From Anaerolineae bacterium (GTDB lineage: Bacteria > Chloroflexota > Anaerolineae > Aggregatilineales > Phototrophicaceae): DNA of 64,000 bases. The stretch covers positions 124,001 through 188,000 of the forward strand of contig JALHQT010000006.1 in assembly GCA_022841825.1 (NCBI GenBank), read 5' to 3'. The notes under the pieces are model-generated. The model was not told the origin of the DNA and made no database searches. It saw only the letters and a program-made list of their open reading frames with translations. A program made the position numbers and the translations under genes. Positions 52,636 through 60,750 of the stretch are shown here, one piece after another (position 1 is the stretch's first letter; every line of letters starts with the position of its first letter).

Positions 52636-55500
52636 GTGGCGCGAACTCTCGAAACTGATCTCCTCGTCATCGGCGGCGGCGCGACAGGCGGCGGTCTCGC
52701 CTGGGACGCAGCCCTGCGCGGTTTGCGCGTCATTCTGGCGGAGATGGGCGATCTGGCGACCGGGACGAGCGGGCGCTATCACGGCTTGCTGCACAGCGGC
52801 GGGCGTTATGCCGTCCGCGACCCGGAAAGCGCGCAGGAATGCATCGACGAAAACAGGATCGTCCGCAAGATCGCACCGCAGGCAATCGAGGACACCAGCG
52901 GTTATTTTGTCCTCTGCCCCGGCGATGACGAGGGCTATGTCGATCAATTCGTTCAGGGCTGCAAGAATGTCGGCATCCCGGCGGACGAAATCCCCCTCGC
53001 CCGCGCCCGCGCCAAAGAGCGCGTGCTCAATCCCGCGCTCAAGCTGGTGCTCGAAGTCCCCGACGGCACCTGCGACTCCTGGGATTTGCTCCATGCGCTT
53101 CAGGCAGGCGCGACCCAGGCAGGAGCGCAGTTCCTCACCTACCACCGTGTCGAAGCGCTGCATGTGCGCGATGGCAGCATCGTCGGCGCGCGGCTGGTCG
53201 ATGTGCGCGGCGGAGACGTGACCGAAGTCACCTGCCGCGCGGTCGTCAACGCGGCGGGTCCCTGGGCGAAAGATGTCGCCGCGCTGGCGGGCTGCAACTT
53301 CAACATGCGCCTCAGCCGCGGAGCGATGCTGGCGTTCAACATCCGCTGGGTCAACACCGTCATCAACCGCCTGCGCAAGCCCGGTGACGGCGACATCCTT
53401 GTTCCGGTCGGCACCGTCAGCGTCACGGGGACGACTTCCGTCAAAACCGATGACCCCGGCGACAGCCGCGTCGAGGCATGGGAAGTCCAGCGCATCCTGA
53501 GCGAGACAGAGCCGATGACACCCGGCATCAGCCGCGCGCGCATCTTACGCGCCTGGGGCGGCGTACGCCCGCTCTATGACGGCAGCAGCGGCGATGGGCG
53601 CGATGTCAAACGCACCTTCACCCTGCTCGACCATGCCGAGGACGGCGCGGCAGGCTTCTATTCCATCGTCGGCGGCAAGCTGACAACCTTCCGTCTGATG
53701 GCGGAAAAAACGCTCGATGTCGTGTGCGCGCGCCTGGGAAACACGGCTGCCTGCGTGACTGCCACGACCGTGCTGCCCAACCCCGAAGCTCACCACGACA
53801 AGACACACACCAATCTCTACCATGAGCTGCGCGGACGCCTGAACGCCCTGGAACATGGCGAAAACCCCGGCGCGCTGATCTGCGAGTGCGAGATCGTGAC
53901 CGACCGCCAGATCCGTGAGGCACTGACGACCGGAACGGTCAACAATCTGCACGATCTGCGCCGCGATCTGCGCGTCGGCATGGGTCCCTGTCAGGGCGGT
54001 TTCTGCGCCTACCGCGCGGCTGCCGTGCGCCACACCTTCCTCAAAGACACGCCCGCCCATACCCGCGAGATGCTCGGCGAGTACATCGAACGGCGCTTCG
54101 GCGGGATGAAGCCGCTGCTGTGGGGGCATAACCTGCGTCAGGTCATGCTCAACGAGCATCTCTACGGGCGCGTGCTGGGGCTGATGCCGAGCCTCACCCC
54201 TCATTCCCCTCCCCAACTGGAGACGGGACTTTCAGACGGACGAGGCATGCCTCGTCCCTACATCCCCTCGTCTACCACGAGTGGCAATACTGGTGAGATT
54301 CGCCCTCGCATCCTCGTCGTTGGCGCGGGCTTATCGGGTTTGATGGCGGGGCTGGCGGCGCAGGCGCAGGGCGCGGTCGTCGAGGTGATCGGCATGGGGC
54401 AGGGAGCGCTCACGCTCCACCCTGGCTGGATCGAAGTCGGCGGTGTCGAAGCGCTTGCCGCCGACGAGAACCACCCATACCACCACACGAGTGGGTCGCT
54501 CGCCGACGGGCTGGCGCTGCTTGCGCAGCAGGTCGGGCTGCATGAGGCAGGCGGCTTCGGCATCACGGGCATGGGCAGCAAACGCCCTGTCGCTTTTGGA
54601 GCCGGTATCCATCTCTCGCCGGTCGCCGCAGATGCGAAGCTGCTGGTCGTCGGTATCGAAGGGTGGCGCGATTTCTACGCCCCCCTGATCGCGGACGCGC
54701 TGAATGCCGACGGCATGAACGCCCGCGCCGTCCAGATCAAAGTACCGCACCTCGGCGGCAACTTCGACGACTGGACAATTGACCTGGCGCGTTATCTCGA
54801 TACCGCCGACGGGCAGCGCACGCTGATCGATGCCGTCAAGCCGCACGTTGGCGACGCCAGTCTCATCCTCTTCCCGGCGATCCTCGGCTTCGACGCGGAG
54901 ACCGTGAATAGAATCACGCAGGCGCTCGGTCGCCCGGTCAGCGAGATTCCCACGCTGACGCCTTCAGTGCCGGGGCTGCGTCTCTACCACGCCTTGCGCA
55001 AGGCGCTGCTGGCGGGCGGCGCGCGTTTCACCATCGGTGTGCAGGTCAAGAGTCTGGTGGTCGAAAACGGGCGCGTCGTCGGCGCGGTCGCCAACACCAG
55101 CGCCGAACGACCACGCACCATTCGGGCGGACGCGGTCGTGCTGGCGACGGGCGGCATCTATGGCGGTGGTTTGGAGAGCGACTACCAGGGCAGGATTGTC
55201 GAGCAGGTCGCCGGGCTACCAGTCGCGCATGTCCCACCGATGGAGGGGTGGTTCGATCATCCCTTCACGAGCGGTAAGCCGCAGGCAATCCACCGCATCG
55301 GCGTGCGTACCGACGACCAGATGCGCCCGCTGACCGAAGCGGGACAGCTCTTTGCCGCCAACCTGTTCGCCTGTGGGCGACTGCTGGCAGGCGCAAACCC
55401 GGTGGCAGAAGGCTGCACCGAAGGCGTGGACATCGCCAGCGGTACGGCGGCGGGCATGGCAGCAACAAGAGCCATCATGGAAGTCGCAACTACAGGGTAA
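52636..55500 (+). CDS. GlpA-GlpB fusion, anaerobic-type glycerol-3-phosphate dehydrogenase
   Basis: A 954-residue single chain starting at GTG. Residues 1-515 match GlpA: FAD site LLVIGGGATGGGLAWDAALR, GTSGRYHGLLHSGGRYAVRD, C-terminal BFD-like [2Fe-2S] domain with ICECEI (about 412-420) and GPCQGGFC (about 451-458). Residues 557-954 match GlpB: RILVVGAGLSGLMAGLAAQA, LHPGWIEVGG and VVLATGGIYGGG. In E. coli these are separate subunits with GlpC as membrane Fe-S anchor; no glpC is in the window. Activity would oxidise glycerol-3-phosphate to DHAP. The joint (about 519-547) is coded by two repeat elements. Another polyol phosphate is possible given the neighbouring ABC importer. Confidence 0.9.
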   Translation: MARTLETDLLVIGGGATGGGLAWDAALRGLRVILAEMGDLATGTSGRYHGLLHSGGRYAVRDPESAQECIDENRIVRKIAPQAIEDTSGYFVLCPGDDEGYVDQFVQGCKNVGIPADEIPLARARAKERVLNPALKLVLEVPDGTCDSWDLLHALQAGATQAGAQFLTYHRVEALHVRDGSIVGARLVDVRGGDVTEVTCRAVVNAAGPWAKDVAALAGCNFNMRLSRGAMLAFNIRWVNTVINRLRKPGDGDILVPVGTVSVTGTTSVKTDDPGDSRVEAWEVQRILSETEPMTPGISRARILRAWGGVRPLYDGSSGDGRDVKRTFTLLDHAEDGAAGFYSIVGGKLTTFRLMAEKTLDVVCARLGNTAACVTATTVLPNPEAHHDKTHTNLYHELRGRLNALEHGENPGALICECEIVTDRQIREALTTGTVNNLHDLRRDLRVGMGPCQGGFCAYRAAAVRHTFLKDTPAHTREMLGEYIERRFGGMKPLLWGHNLRQVMLNEHLYGRVLGLMPSLTPHSPPQLETGLSDGRGMPRPYIPSSTTSGNTGEIRPRILVVGAGLSGLMAGLAAQAQGAVVEVIGMGQGALTLHPGWIEVGGVEALAADENHPYHHTSGSLADGLALLAQQVGLHEAGGFGITGMGSKRPVAFGAGIHLSPVAADAKLLVVGIEGWRDFYAPLIADALNADGMNARAVQIKVPHLGGNFDDWTIDLARYLDTADGQRTLIDAVKPHVGDASLILFPAILGFDAETVNRITQALGRPVSEIPTLTPSVPGLRLYHALRKALLAGGARFTIGVQVKSLVVENGRVVGAVANTSAERPRTIRADAVVLATGGIYGGGLESDYQGRIVEQVAGLPVAHVPPMEGWFDHPFTSGKPQAIHRIGVRTDDQMRPLTEAGQLFAANLFACGRLLAGANPVAEGCTEGVDIASGTAAGMAATRAIMEVATTG
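54192..54262. repeat. Two intergenic-type repeats inside glpAB
   Basis: A CCTCACCCC-type element (54192-54229) is followed by the perfect 20-bp palindrome GGACGAGGCATGCCTCGTCC (54238-54257) with CTAC after it. Together they encode SLTPHSPPQLETGLSDGRG and more, the linker between the GlpA and GlpB parts. Confidence 0.8.
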
Positions 55501-55503
55501 AGT

Positions 55504-55575
55504 GGAACCGCGAAGGCGCAATAGGCACGAAGAAATCATGTTTGATCTTCGCGTCCGCTGCGCCTTCGCGGTTCC
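55504..55575. repeat. Inverted repeat, GGAACCGCGAAGGCGCA type
   Basis: A 17-bp perfect stem (55504-55520 and 55559-55575) right after the glpAB stop. It is the third member of the AACCGC-AAG-CGC type. It could act as a terminator or mRNA stabiliser. Confidence 0.82.
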
Positions 55576-55598
55576 GTCATCCTTCTAAGGCTGGACGT

Positions 55599-55910
55599 AT
55601 GGAGATTGTGCGCTGCCCTTCGTGTGAGGGCTATGGCTGGGTGAGCGATCTGGACGACGGCGACCAGGACTGCACATGGTGCGCGGGCATCGGCTACGTC
55701 TATCGCGACGAACGCGGCGCAGACCGCCCTATCCTGGCATCCGAACTGCCGGGGCTGGTCGAGCAGCTCGAAGCGCTCGAACTTGTGCGCCTGCGCGAGA
55801 TCGGTTACAGCGGGGCGGCGAAGAAGCCGTGGGAGCAGGCGATCCGCCAGGAGCGCGGCATCCTGCTCGATGGTTCGACGAAGAGGGACGAGCAGTCAGA
55901 TTTGCCTTGA
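55599..55910 (+). CDS. Small zinc-ribbon protein (DnaJ-type CxxC pairs)
   Basis: A 103-residue protein. Its N-terminal 40 residues hold CPSCEGYGW and CTWCAGIGY, two CxxCxGxG-type knuckles like those of the DnaJ central domain, which would bind one zinc ion. The remainder is a helical stretch ending in charged residues. The ATG at 55599 has GGAC upstream, a weak site. It follows glpAB by about 100 bp on the same strand. Function unknown; a chaperone-like or RNA-binding role would be speculation. Confidence 0.6.
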   Translation: MEIVRCPSCEGYGWVSDLDDGDQDCTWCAGIGYVYRDERGADRPILASELPGLVEQLEALELVRLREIGYSGAAKKPWEQAIRQERGILLDGSTKRDEQSDLP

Positions 55911-55923
55911 AGCAGCGTGCAGA

Positions 55924-56712
55924 TTACGCACTTCCGCGACTGCGCAGACCGGCTTGACGCAGGTTCGTCCACGCCATTCCCGCGATGGCAAGCGCGACGA
56001 TCACCCAGTATGCCCACCAAGCCTCCGGACTCAGCTCGACGCTGGGCAGAACCTGGGGCAGCAGCTCTGTGACGATGCCGAAGATACCGACCGCGATCAG
56101 CAGGATGCCAGACGCGCGTTCCAAAAGCTGGTGATGCGCACTCAGCCACTGAACAAAACGTCGTTGCAGCGGAAGCGCCACCATCGGCAGCAGTGCCAGC
56201 GGCCAGCCAAAGCCGATGCCGAATGCCAGGAAGTTGAGCAGACCACTCGTCAGCGTGGCAGTATCGCCCGCGCCGAGCAGGAATGCTCCGGTAATGATGG
56301 GTCCCGTGCAGGGCAGCGTCATGGGACCGAAGAGCAGCCCGTAAAGATAGGCTGCCAGATAAGGATTATTCACCAGCGGTGACTGACCAATGGTCAACCG
56401 GGCGAAGGGGTTGCGCCCCACAAGCATCAAAACACCGAAAACGATGACCACCCCATAGATGACCGGCAGCAGCCACGTCAGTGCCGCCCCCAGCGACTGC
56501 TGTACGAGGTACAACACCAAGCCTATCGCGATCATCATCGTCAGAATGCCCGCCAGAACCAGGACGCCAAGCAGCCCGCTTGCCCGTCGATGTTTTGCGT
56601 CACTGGCATTCCCCGCCAGAAACGCGATCAAGCCCGGATAGAGCGGCAGCATACAGGCATTTGTCAGGATCGCTGCGTTGCCAAGTCCAAAATACGTCCA
56701 CAAGTCCAGCAT
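55924..56712 (-). CDS. CcdA/DsbD-type membrane protein
   Basis: A 262-residue protein of the cytochrome c biogenesis/thiol-reductant transporter family. The ATG at 56712 has GAGG 6 nt upstream. Six hydrophobic segments are visible, with a cysteine in TM1 (NACMLPLYPGLIAFLAG) and a second in LPCTGPIITGAFLLG, the pair that passes electrons across the membrane in CcdA and DsbD. Pro residues next to each Cys are conserved. No thioredoxin-like partner is adjacent. It is convergent with the zinc-ribbon gene. Confidence 0.88.
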   Translation of the reverse strand: MLDLWTYFGLGNAAILTNACMLPLYPGLIAFLAGNASDAKHRRASGLLGVLVLAGILTMMIAIGLVLYLVQQSLGAALTWLLPVIYGVVIVFGVLMLVGRNPFARLTIGQSPLVNNPYLAAYLYGLLFGPMTLPCTGPIITGAFLLGAGDTATLTSGLLNFLAFGIGFGWPLALLPMVALPLQRRFVQWLSAHHQLLERASGILLIAVGIFGIVTELLPQVLPSVELSPEAWWAYWVIVALAIAGMAWTNLRQAGLRSRGSA

Positions 56713-56835
56713 GTCTCGCCTCAGGTTTATGATGATCGCGGGTACTCGAAATGCGCCGGGTATCCGCTGCGCAATACTCAGAAGAATAGACCCATCAGAT
56801 TGCGCCGGGATTACGTTTGGATGAGGGCAAACAAA

Positions 56836-56862
56836 AAGCCCCGGTCGTATGGACCAGGGCTT
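56836..56862 (-). terminator. Terminator of tRNA-Gly
   Basis: On the minus strand: AAGCCCTGGTC / GACCGGGGCTT with one G-T pair and a 5-nt loop, followed by TTTGTTT. It lies just downstream of the tRNA. Confidence 0.85.
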
Positions 56863-56867
56863 GTGAG

Positions 56868-56939
56868 AGCGGGCGACGAGATTCGAACTCGTGACATTCT
56901 GCATGGCAAGCAGACATTCTACCACTGAATTACGCCCGC
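56868..56939 (-). tRNA. tRNA-Gly (anticodon GCC)
   Basis: A 72-nt tRNA on the minus strand. The acceptor stem GCGGGCG pairs with CGCCCGC, discriminator T; the anticodon loop TTGCCAT has GCC at 56905-56907; the T arm has GTTCGAATC. CCA is not encoded. It is followed by a terminator and preceded by a good promoter, so it is an independent unit. Confidence 0.97.
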
Positions 56940-56954
56940 ATGACGTATGACGGC

Positions 56955-56983
56955 AATATATCAGAACGCCCCTAAATTGGCAA
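56955..56983 (-). promoter_or_regulatory. Promoter of tRNA-Gly
   Basis: On the minus strand TTGCCA (56978-56983), 17-bp spacer, TATATT (56955-56960). The predicted start is about 10 bp before the tRNA 5' end. Confidence 0.75.
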
Positions 56984-57021
56984 GAGGAAATTTCGATCTG
57001 TGCAAACTGCTCAAATATTTC

Positions 57022-57050
57022 TTGACAGATAACGGAGAGTCGGCTAAGTT
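57022..57050 (+). promoter_or_regulatory. Promoter of the GH65 operon
   Basis: TTGACA (57022-57027) and a weak -10 TAAGTT (57045-57050) with 17-bp spacing. The GTTTAAGTGA sequence occurs twice downstream (57048-57057 and 57070-57079), 22 bp apart, overlapping the start site. Confidence 0.6.
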
Positions 57051-57063
57051 TAAGTGAATTCAT

Positions 57064-57075
57064 TTAATCGTTTAA
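57064..57075 (+). promoter_or_regulatory. Possible LacI-type operator for the GH65 operon
   Basis: TTAATCGTTTAA, a near-palindrome with central CG, pairs at 5 of 6 positions per half. It lies just downstream of the predicted transcription start, a classic place for a repressor. The lacI gene at 63562 is the obvious candidate. Confidence 0.5.
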
Positions 57076-57131
57076 GTGACCTGGCTTCATGCTTGTTCAA
57101 ATAGGTTTTCTGGAACTAATGGAGGTTTGAC

Positions 57132-59327
57132 GTGCCGAAGCGCTTGTGGTCTGTCATCGAACGTAGTTTCCACCCAGATAAGCAGCTTCATCACGAAACG
57201 ATCTTTACGATTGGAAACGGCTATCTGGGCACGCGCGGCACTTTCGAAGAGGGCTTCGCACAGGATAGTCCTTCCACCCTGGTACATGGCATCTATGACC
57301 ATGCCCCCGGAATGCTCGTCCCGGAATTGGTCAATGCCCCGAACTGGCTTCCTATTCGCATCACAGTCGATGGCACCCCATTCAGGATCATCACCAAGAC
57401 AAGTGATTTCATGCGCCCGCCGGAGGGTCACGTCCTAGGCTTTGAGCGCGTCCTCGAACTGGATCGCGGCGTCCTGACGCGGGATGTCCTCTTTCGCGCT
57501 GCCAGCGGGAACATCGTCCGCCTGATCTTCGAGCGCTTCGCCAGCCTCCACAACCAGCATATCCTTGCCCAGCGCGTCCGCATCATCGCGGTCGAAGGCA
57601 GCCCCGTGATTGAGCTGGAAAGCGCGCTGGATGGCAGTGTGACCAACGCAGGGGTCGCCCACTGGGCGCAGGATATGCATGTCCTGACCGATGGCGATGT
57701 CATCGCTCTGGGTGCCCGCACGCAGCAAAGCGCCTACACCCTCGGCATCGCATCTCAGCTCATCTGCGCACATCCGATGCCAGTCCCCGAAACAGACGAC
57801 AGGCTGAAGCCTGCCATGCGCACAGTCGTCCAGATTCAGCCACAGACCGAAGCGGTCTTTGATAAGCTGACCACGATCTTTACCAGCCGCGATGTCGCCG
57901 CACCCCTGGAAACCGCGCTTTCCGCGCTGGAAGCTGCCGCCCACTCAGGCTACGACCGCCTGTACGCGGATCATGCGGCGGAGTGGAAGAAGTACTGGGA
58001 CAGCAGCGATGTCGTCATCGAAGGTGACGACGAATGCCAGCTCGCAGTACGCTTCACCCTTTATCACATTCTGATCACCGCGCCGCGTCATGACGAAAAT
58101 GCCAGCATCGGCGCGAAGACGCTTTCCGGGCTGGGGTACAAGGGGCACGTCTTCTGGGACACTGAGCTGTTCGCCCTGCCCCCACTCACGCTGACGCAGC
58201 CACGCCTGGCGCGCAACCTGCTGATGTATCGCTACAACCGCATCGAGGGAGCGCGACACAAGGCACAGGCAAATGGCTATGAAGGCGCGATGTTCCCCTG
58301 GGAAAGCACGGATACCGGCGAGGAAACCACTCCGCAGTGGTCAGACGTGCAGCCGGACGGCTCGCGCATACGCATCTGGACGGGCGACACCGAGCAGCAT
58401 ATTTCGACAGACATCGCCTACGGCGTCTGGCAGTACTGGCGCTGGACAGGCGATGACGACTTTTTCGTCCAGCACGGCGCAGAGATGATCCTCGACACGG
58501 CGGTCTTCTGGGGCAGCCGCGTCGAACATATCAACGGGCGCTATGAACTCTCGCAGCAAATCGGTCCGGACGAATATCACGAGAATATCGACAACAGCGT
58601 CTTCACCAACCGCATGGTCGTCTGGCACATGCAGATCGCGCTCAGGACGCTCGACTGGCTGAAAGTGCACGCCCCCGCCGACCATGACCGTCTGGTCGCG
58701 CAGCTCAACCTGACGCCCGAACGGCTGGCGAAGTGGGCGGACATTATCGACCGCATGTACATCCCATTCGATCAAGAGAAACAGATCCATATCCAGTTTC
58801 CAGGCTTTTTCGAGATGGAATATATCCCCGTGCCGGATTACACCCCGCGCACCAGCAGCGTCCAGGCGATCCTCGGTCATGCGCGGAGCATCCAGACGCA
58901 GGTCATCAAGCAGGCGGATGTCGTCATGATGATGGCGCTGCTCGGCGATGCGGTCGGCAGCCACGAGGTGATGGTCAATAACTGGAACACCTACTATCCA
59001 CGCACGGATCACGGCTCATCGCTCAGTCCGGCGATGCACGCCTGGGTCGGCGCGCGCCTGGGTCTGATGGAAGAGGCTTACGACATGTTCCATCATGCGG
59101 CTCACATTGACCTGCACGACAACAAGGGCAATGTGCGCGATGGGATGCACGCCGCGGCATGCGGCGGGGTTTATCAGGCGCTGCTGTTCGGGTTCTGTGG
59201 GCTGCAACTGGGCGACGACGGTCCGAAAATCGTCGAACCACGCCTGCCAGAACATTGGAAGCAGGTCTCTTTTGGTGTGTACTACCGGGGTAAACGCCAC
59301 ACATTTGTGGTGAAGAACCCCGTGTAA
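57132..59327 (+). CDS. GH65-family disaccharide phosphorylase
   Basis: A 731-residue cytoplasmic inverting phosphorylase. It starts at GTG with GGAGGT (57121-57126) upstream. The N-terminal beta-sandwich opens ETIFTIGNGYLGTRGTFEEG; the (alpha/alpha)6 barrel has FWDTELFALPPL, YRYNRIEGARHKAQANGYEG, GAMFPWESTDTGEE and the acid catalyst Glu481 in GPDEYHENIDNSV; the C-terminus has LQLGDDGPKIVEPRLPEHW. Family members split maltose, trehalose, kojibiose, nigerose or similar with phosphate. The specificity is not readable here. The following ABC importer supplies the disaccharide, which saves one ATP per sugar. Confidence 0.92.
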   Translation: MPKRLWSVIERSFHPDKQLHHETIFTIGNGYLGTRGTFEEGFAQDSPSTLVHGIYDHAPGMLVPELVNAPNWLPIRITVDGTPFRIITKTSDFMRPPEGHVLGFERVLELDRGVLTRDVLFRAASGNIVRLIFERFASLHNQHILAQRVRIIAVEGSPVIELESALDGSVTNAGVAHWAQDMHVLTDGDVIALGARTQQSAYTLGIASQLICAHPMPVPETDDRLKPAMRTVVQIQPQTEAVFDKLTTIFTSRDVAAPLETALSALEAAAHSGYDRLYADHAAEWKKYWDSSDVVIEGDDECQLAVRFTLYHILITAPRHDENASIGAKTLSGLGYKGHVFWDTELFALPPLTLTQPRLARNLLMYRYNRIEGARHKAQANGYEGAMFPWESTDTGEETTPQWSDVQPDGSRIRIWTGDTEQHISTDIAYGVWQYWRWTGDDDFFVQHGAEMILDTAVFWGSRVEHINGRYELSQQIGPDEYHENIDNSVFTNRMVVWHMQIALRTLDWLKVHAPADHDRLVAQLNLTPERLAKWADIIDRMYIPFDQEKQIHIQFPGFFEMEYIPVPDYTPRTSSVQAILGHARSIQTQVIKQADVVMMMALLGDAVGSHEVMVNNWNTYYPRTDHGSSLSPAMHAWVGARLGLMEEAYDMFHHAAHIDLHDNKGNVRDGMHAAACGGVYQALLFGFCGLQLGDDGPKIVEPRLPEHWKQVSFGVYYRGKRHTFVVKNPV

Positions 59328-59415
59328 AGGCTCCCCTGGGGCGTGTTGGGGTCGCAGCAATGCGAGAAAAGCGCGCCTTAAATGACTTTGTTGCCCTGTA
59401 ACGGAGGTAGAAGAA

Positions 59416-60675
59416 ATGCGTAACGTTCGTTTCGTCCTCGTCTTGGCTGTACTGCTGGTCGCAGTCAGCATTGGCGTTGCCAGCGCTCAGGATCCCGTGA
59501 CGCTGCGCGTGTGGTCGGGGGCATCGTCCCCGGTGGAAAACGAGTTTAAGGAAGCTCAGTTCGCGGCATTCCAGGAAGCCAACCCGAATATTGTCCTGGA
59601 TGTCCTGATTTCGCCGGATTATGGCACGCAGATTCAGGCGGCATTTGCAGCGGGCGATTACCCGGAAGTCTTCACAGTCGGGCAGTTCGACTTCCCGTCG
59701 TATGTCGACTCCGGCTTGCTGATGCCTGCGGGTGACCGCATCGTCGATGCCGATGACATCTATCCGAGCCTTCAGTCTGCATTCAGCGATGCCGATGGCA
59801 ACGCCTACTGCGTGCCGAAGGATTTCTCAACCCTGGCGCTGTATTACAACATCGACCACTTTGAAGCAGCGGGTGTCGAAGCGCCGACTGCCGACTGGAC
59901 ATGGGACGACATGACCGCCGCCGCGCAGGCGATCACGGACGCGGGTATCGTCGTCAACGACATCCCCGTTCTGGGCTTGAGTGCTGCCGCCGACCGCAAC
60001 CGCTGGATGGCATTCTTCTGGGCGAACGGTGGGCGTCTGTTCAATGATGCAGACGAAATCGTCTTCGACAGTGAAGAAGCGGTTGCATCGCTCGACTTCT
60101 ATGCCAATTTCGTCACCAGCGGCATCGGCGCAGTACCGGCTGACCTGGGCGGCGCAGGCTGGAACGGCGAGGCATTTGGTCGTGGCTACGCAGGCATGAC
60201 CGTCGAAGGCAACTGGGCGATTGGCTACCTCAACAATGACTTCCCCGATCTGAACTGGGGTGTTGCTGAACTGCCGACCGCGCCCAGCGGCAATAAGGGC
60301 ACGCTCACCTTCACCGAATGCTGGGCAGTAAGCTCGCTTTCGGCAGAAGACCCAGCAGTTGCAGACGCAGCCTGGGCGCTGGTGAACTTCCTGACGGGAC
60401 CTGAGCAGGCAGCCGCCACTGGCGATCAGGGCTTTGGACCGATGCCCGCGCGTGCCAGCGCCGCAGACTCGTGGCTGACCGCGCAGGGTGACGCGGGGAT
60501 GCCGTTTGTCGCAGGTGCAGATTACGCCTGGGCACCCGTCTTCCCGATTGGTTATGGCGATTTCACGACCGCCGTTGACGAAGGAACGGTTGACGTGATG
60601 ACCGGCGCGGCAACTGCTGCCGACGCCATGGCAGAGGCTGGCGAAATCGCTCGCGAAATCCAAGCCGAAGGCTAA
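59416..60675 (+). CDS. ABC sugar-binding protein (family 1 extracellular)
   Basis: A 419-residue secreted binding protein. The signal peptide (MRNVRFVLVLAVLLVAVSIG, cut after ASA) has no lipobox Cys. Domain motifs are LRVWSGASSPVENEFKEAQF, DVLISPDYGTQIQAAFAAGD, YPEVFTVGQFDFPSYVDSGL and WTWDDMTAAAQAITDAGI, typical of MalE/UgpB-like proteins. It delivers an oligosaccharide to the permeases encoded next. A GGAGGT site precedes the ATG. A strong hairpin follows, probably fixing a higher level of this mRNA segment than of the permeases. Confidence 0.92.
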   Translation: MRNVRFVLVLAVLLVAVSIGVASAQDPVTLRVWSGASSPVENEFKEAQFAAFQEANPNIVLDVLISPDYGTQIQAAFAAGDYPEVFTVGQFDFPSYVDSGLLMPAGDRIVDADDIYPSLQSAFSDADGNAYCVPKDFSTLALYYNIDHFEAAGVEAPTADWTWDDMTAAAQAITDAGIVVNDIPVLGLSAAADRNRWMAFFWANGGRLFNDADEIVFDSEEAVASLDFYANFVTSGIGAVPADLGGAGWNGEAFGRGYAGMTVEGNWAIGYLNNDFPDLNWGVAELPTAPSGNKGTLTFTECWAVSSLSAEDPAVADAAWALVNFLTGPEQAAATGDQGFGPMPARASAADSWLTAQGDAGMPFVAGADYAWAPVFPIGYGDFTTAVDEGTVDVMTGAATAADAMAEAGEIAREIQAEG

Positions 60676-60688
60676 TTGATAAAGTGAC

Positions 60689-60717
60689 ACCGCCTCCCCG
60701 GTCATCGGGGAGGCGGT
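60689..60717 (+). promoter_or_regulatory. Intercistronic hairpin between binding protein and permease genes
   Basis: A perfect 12-bp GC-rich stem ACCGCCTCCCCG / CGGGGAGGCGGT with loop GTCAT, followed by only a short T-rich stretch. In mal-type operons such stems protect the binding-protein mRNA or partly terminate. Confidence 0.75.
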
Positions 60718-60750
60718 AACTATTTTCTGTTTGCAGAGAGGCTTTATAAG

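Noticed and set aside
55924-57063. Long form of the CcdA frame running through tRNA-Gly
   Set aside because: The in-frame extension crosses the tRNA and its terminator; the ATG at 56712 has a ribosome site and the TM1 cysteine.
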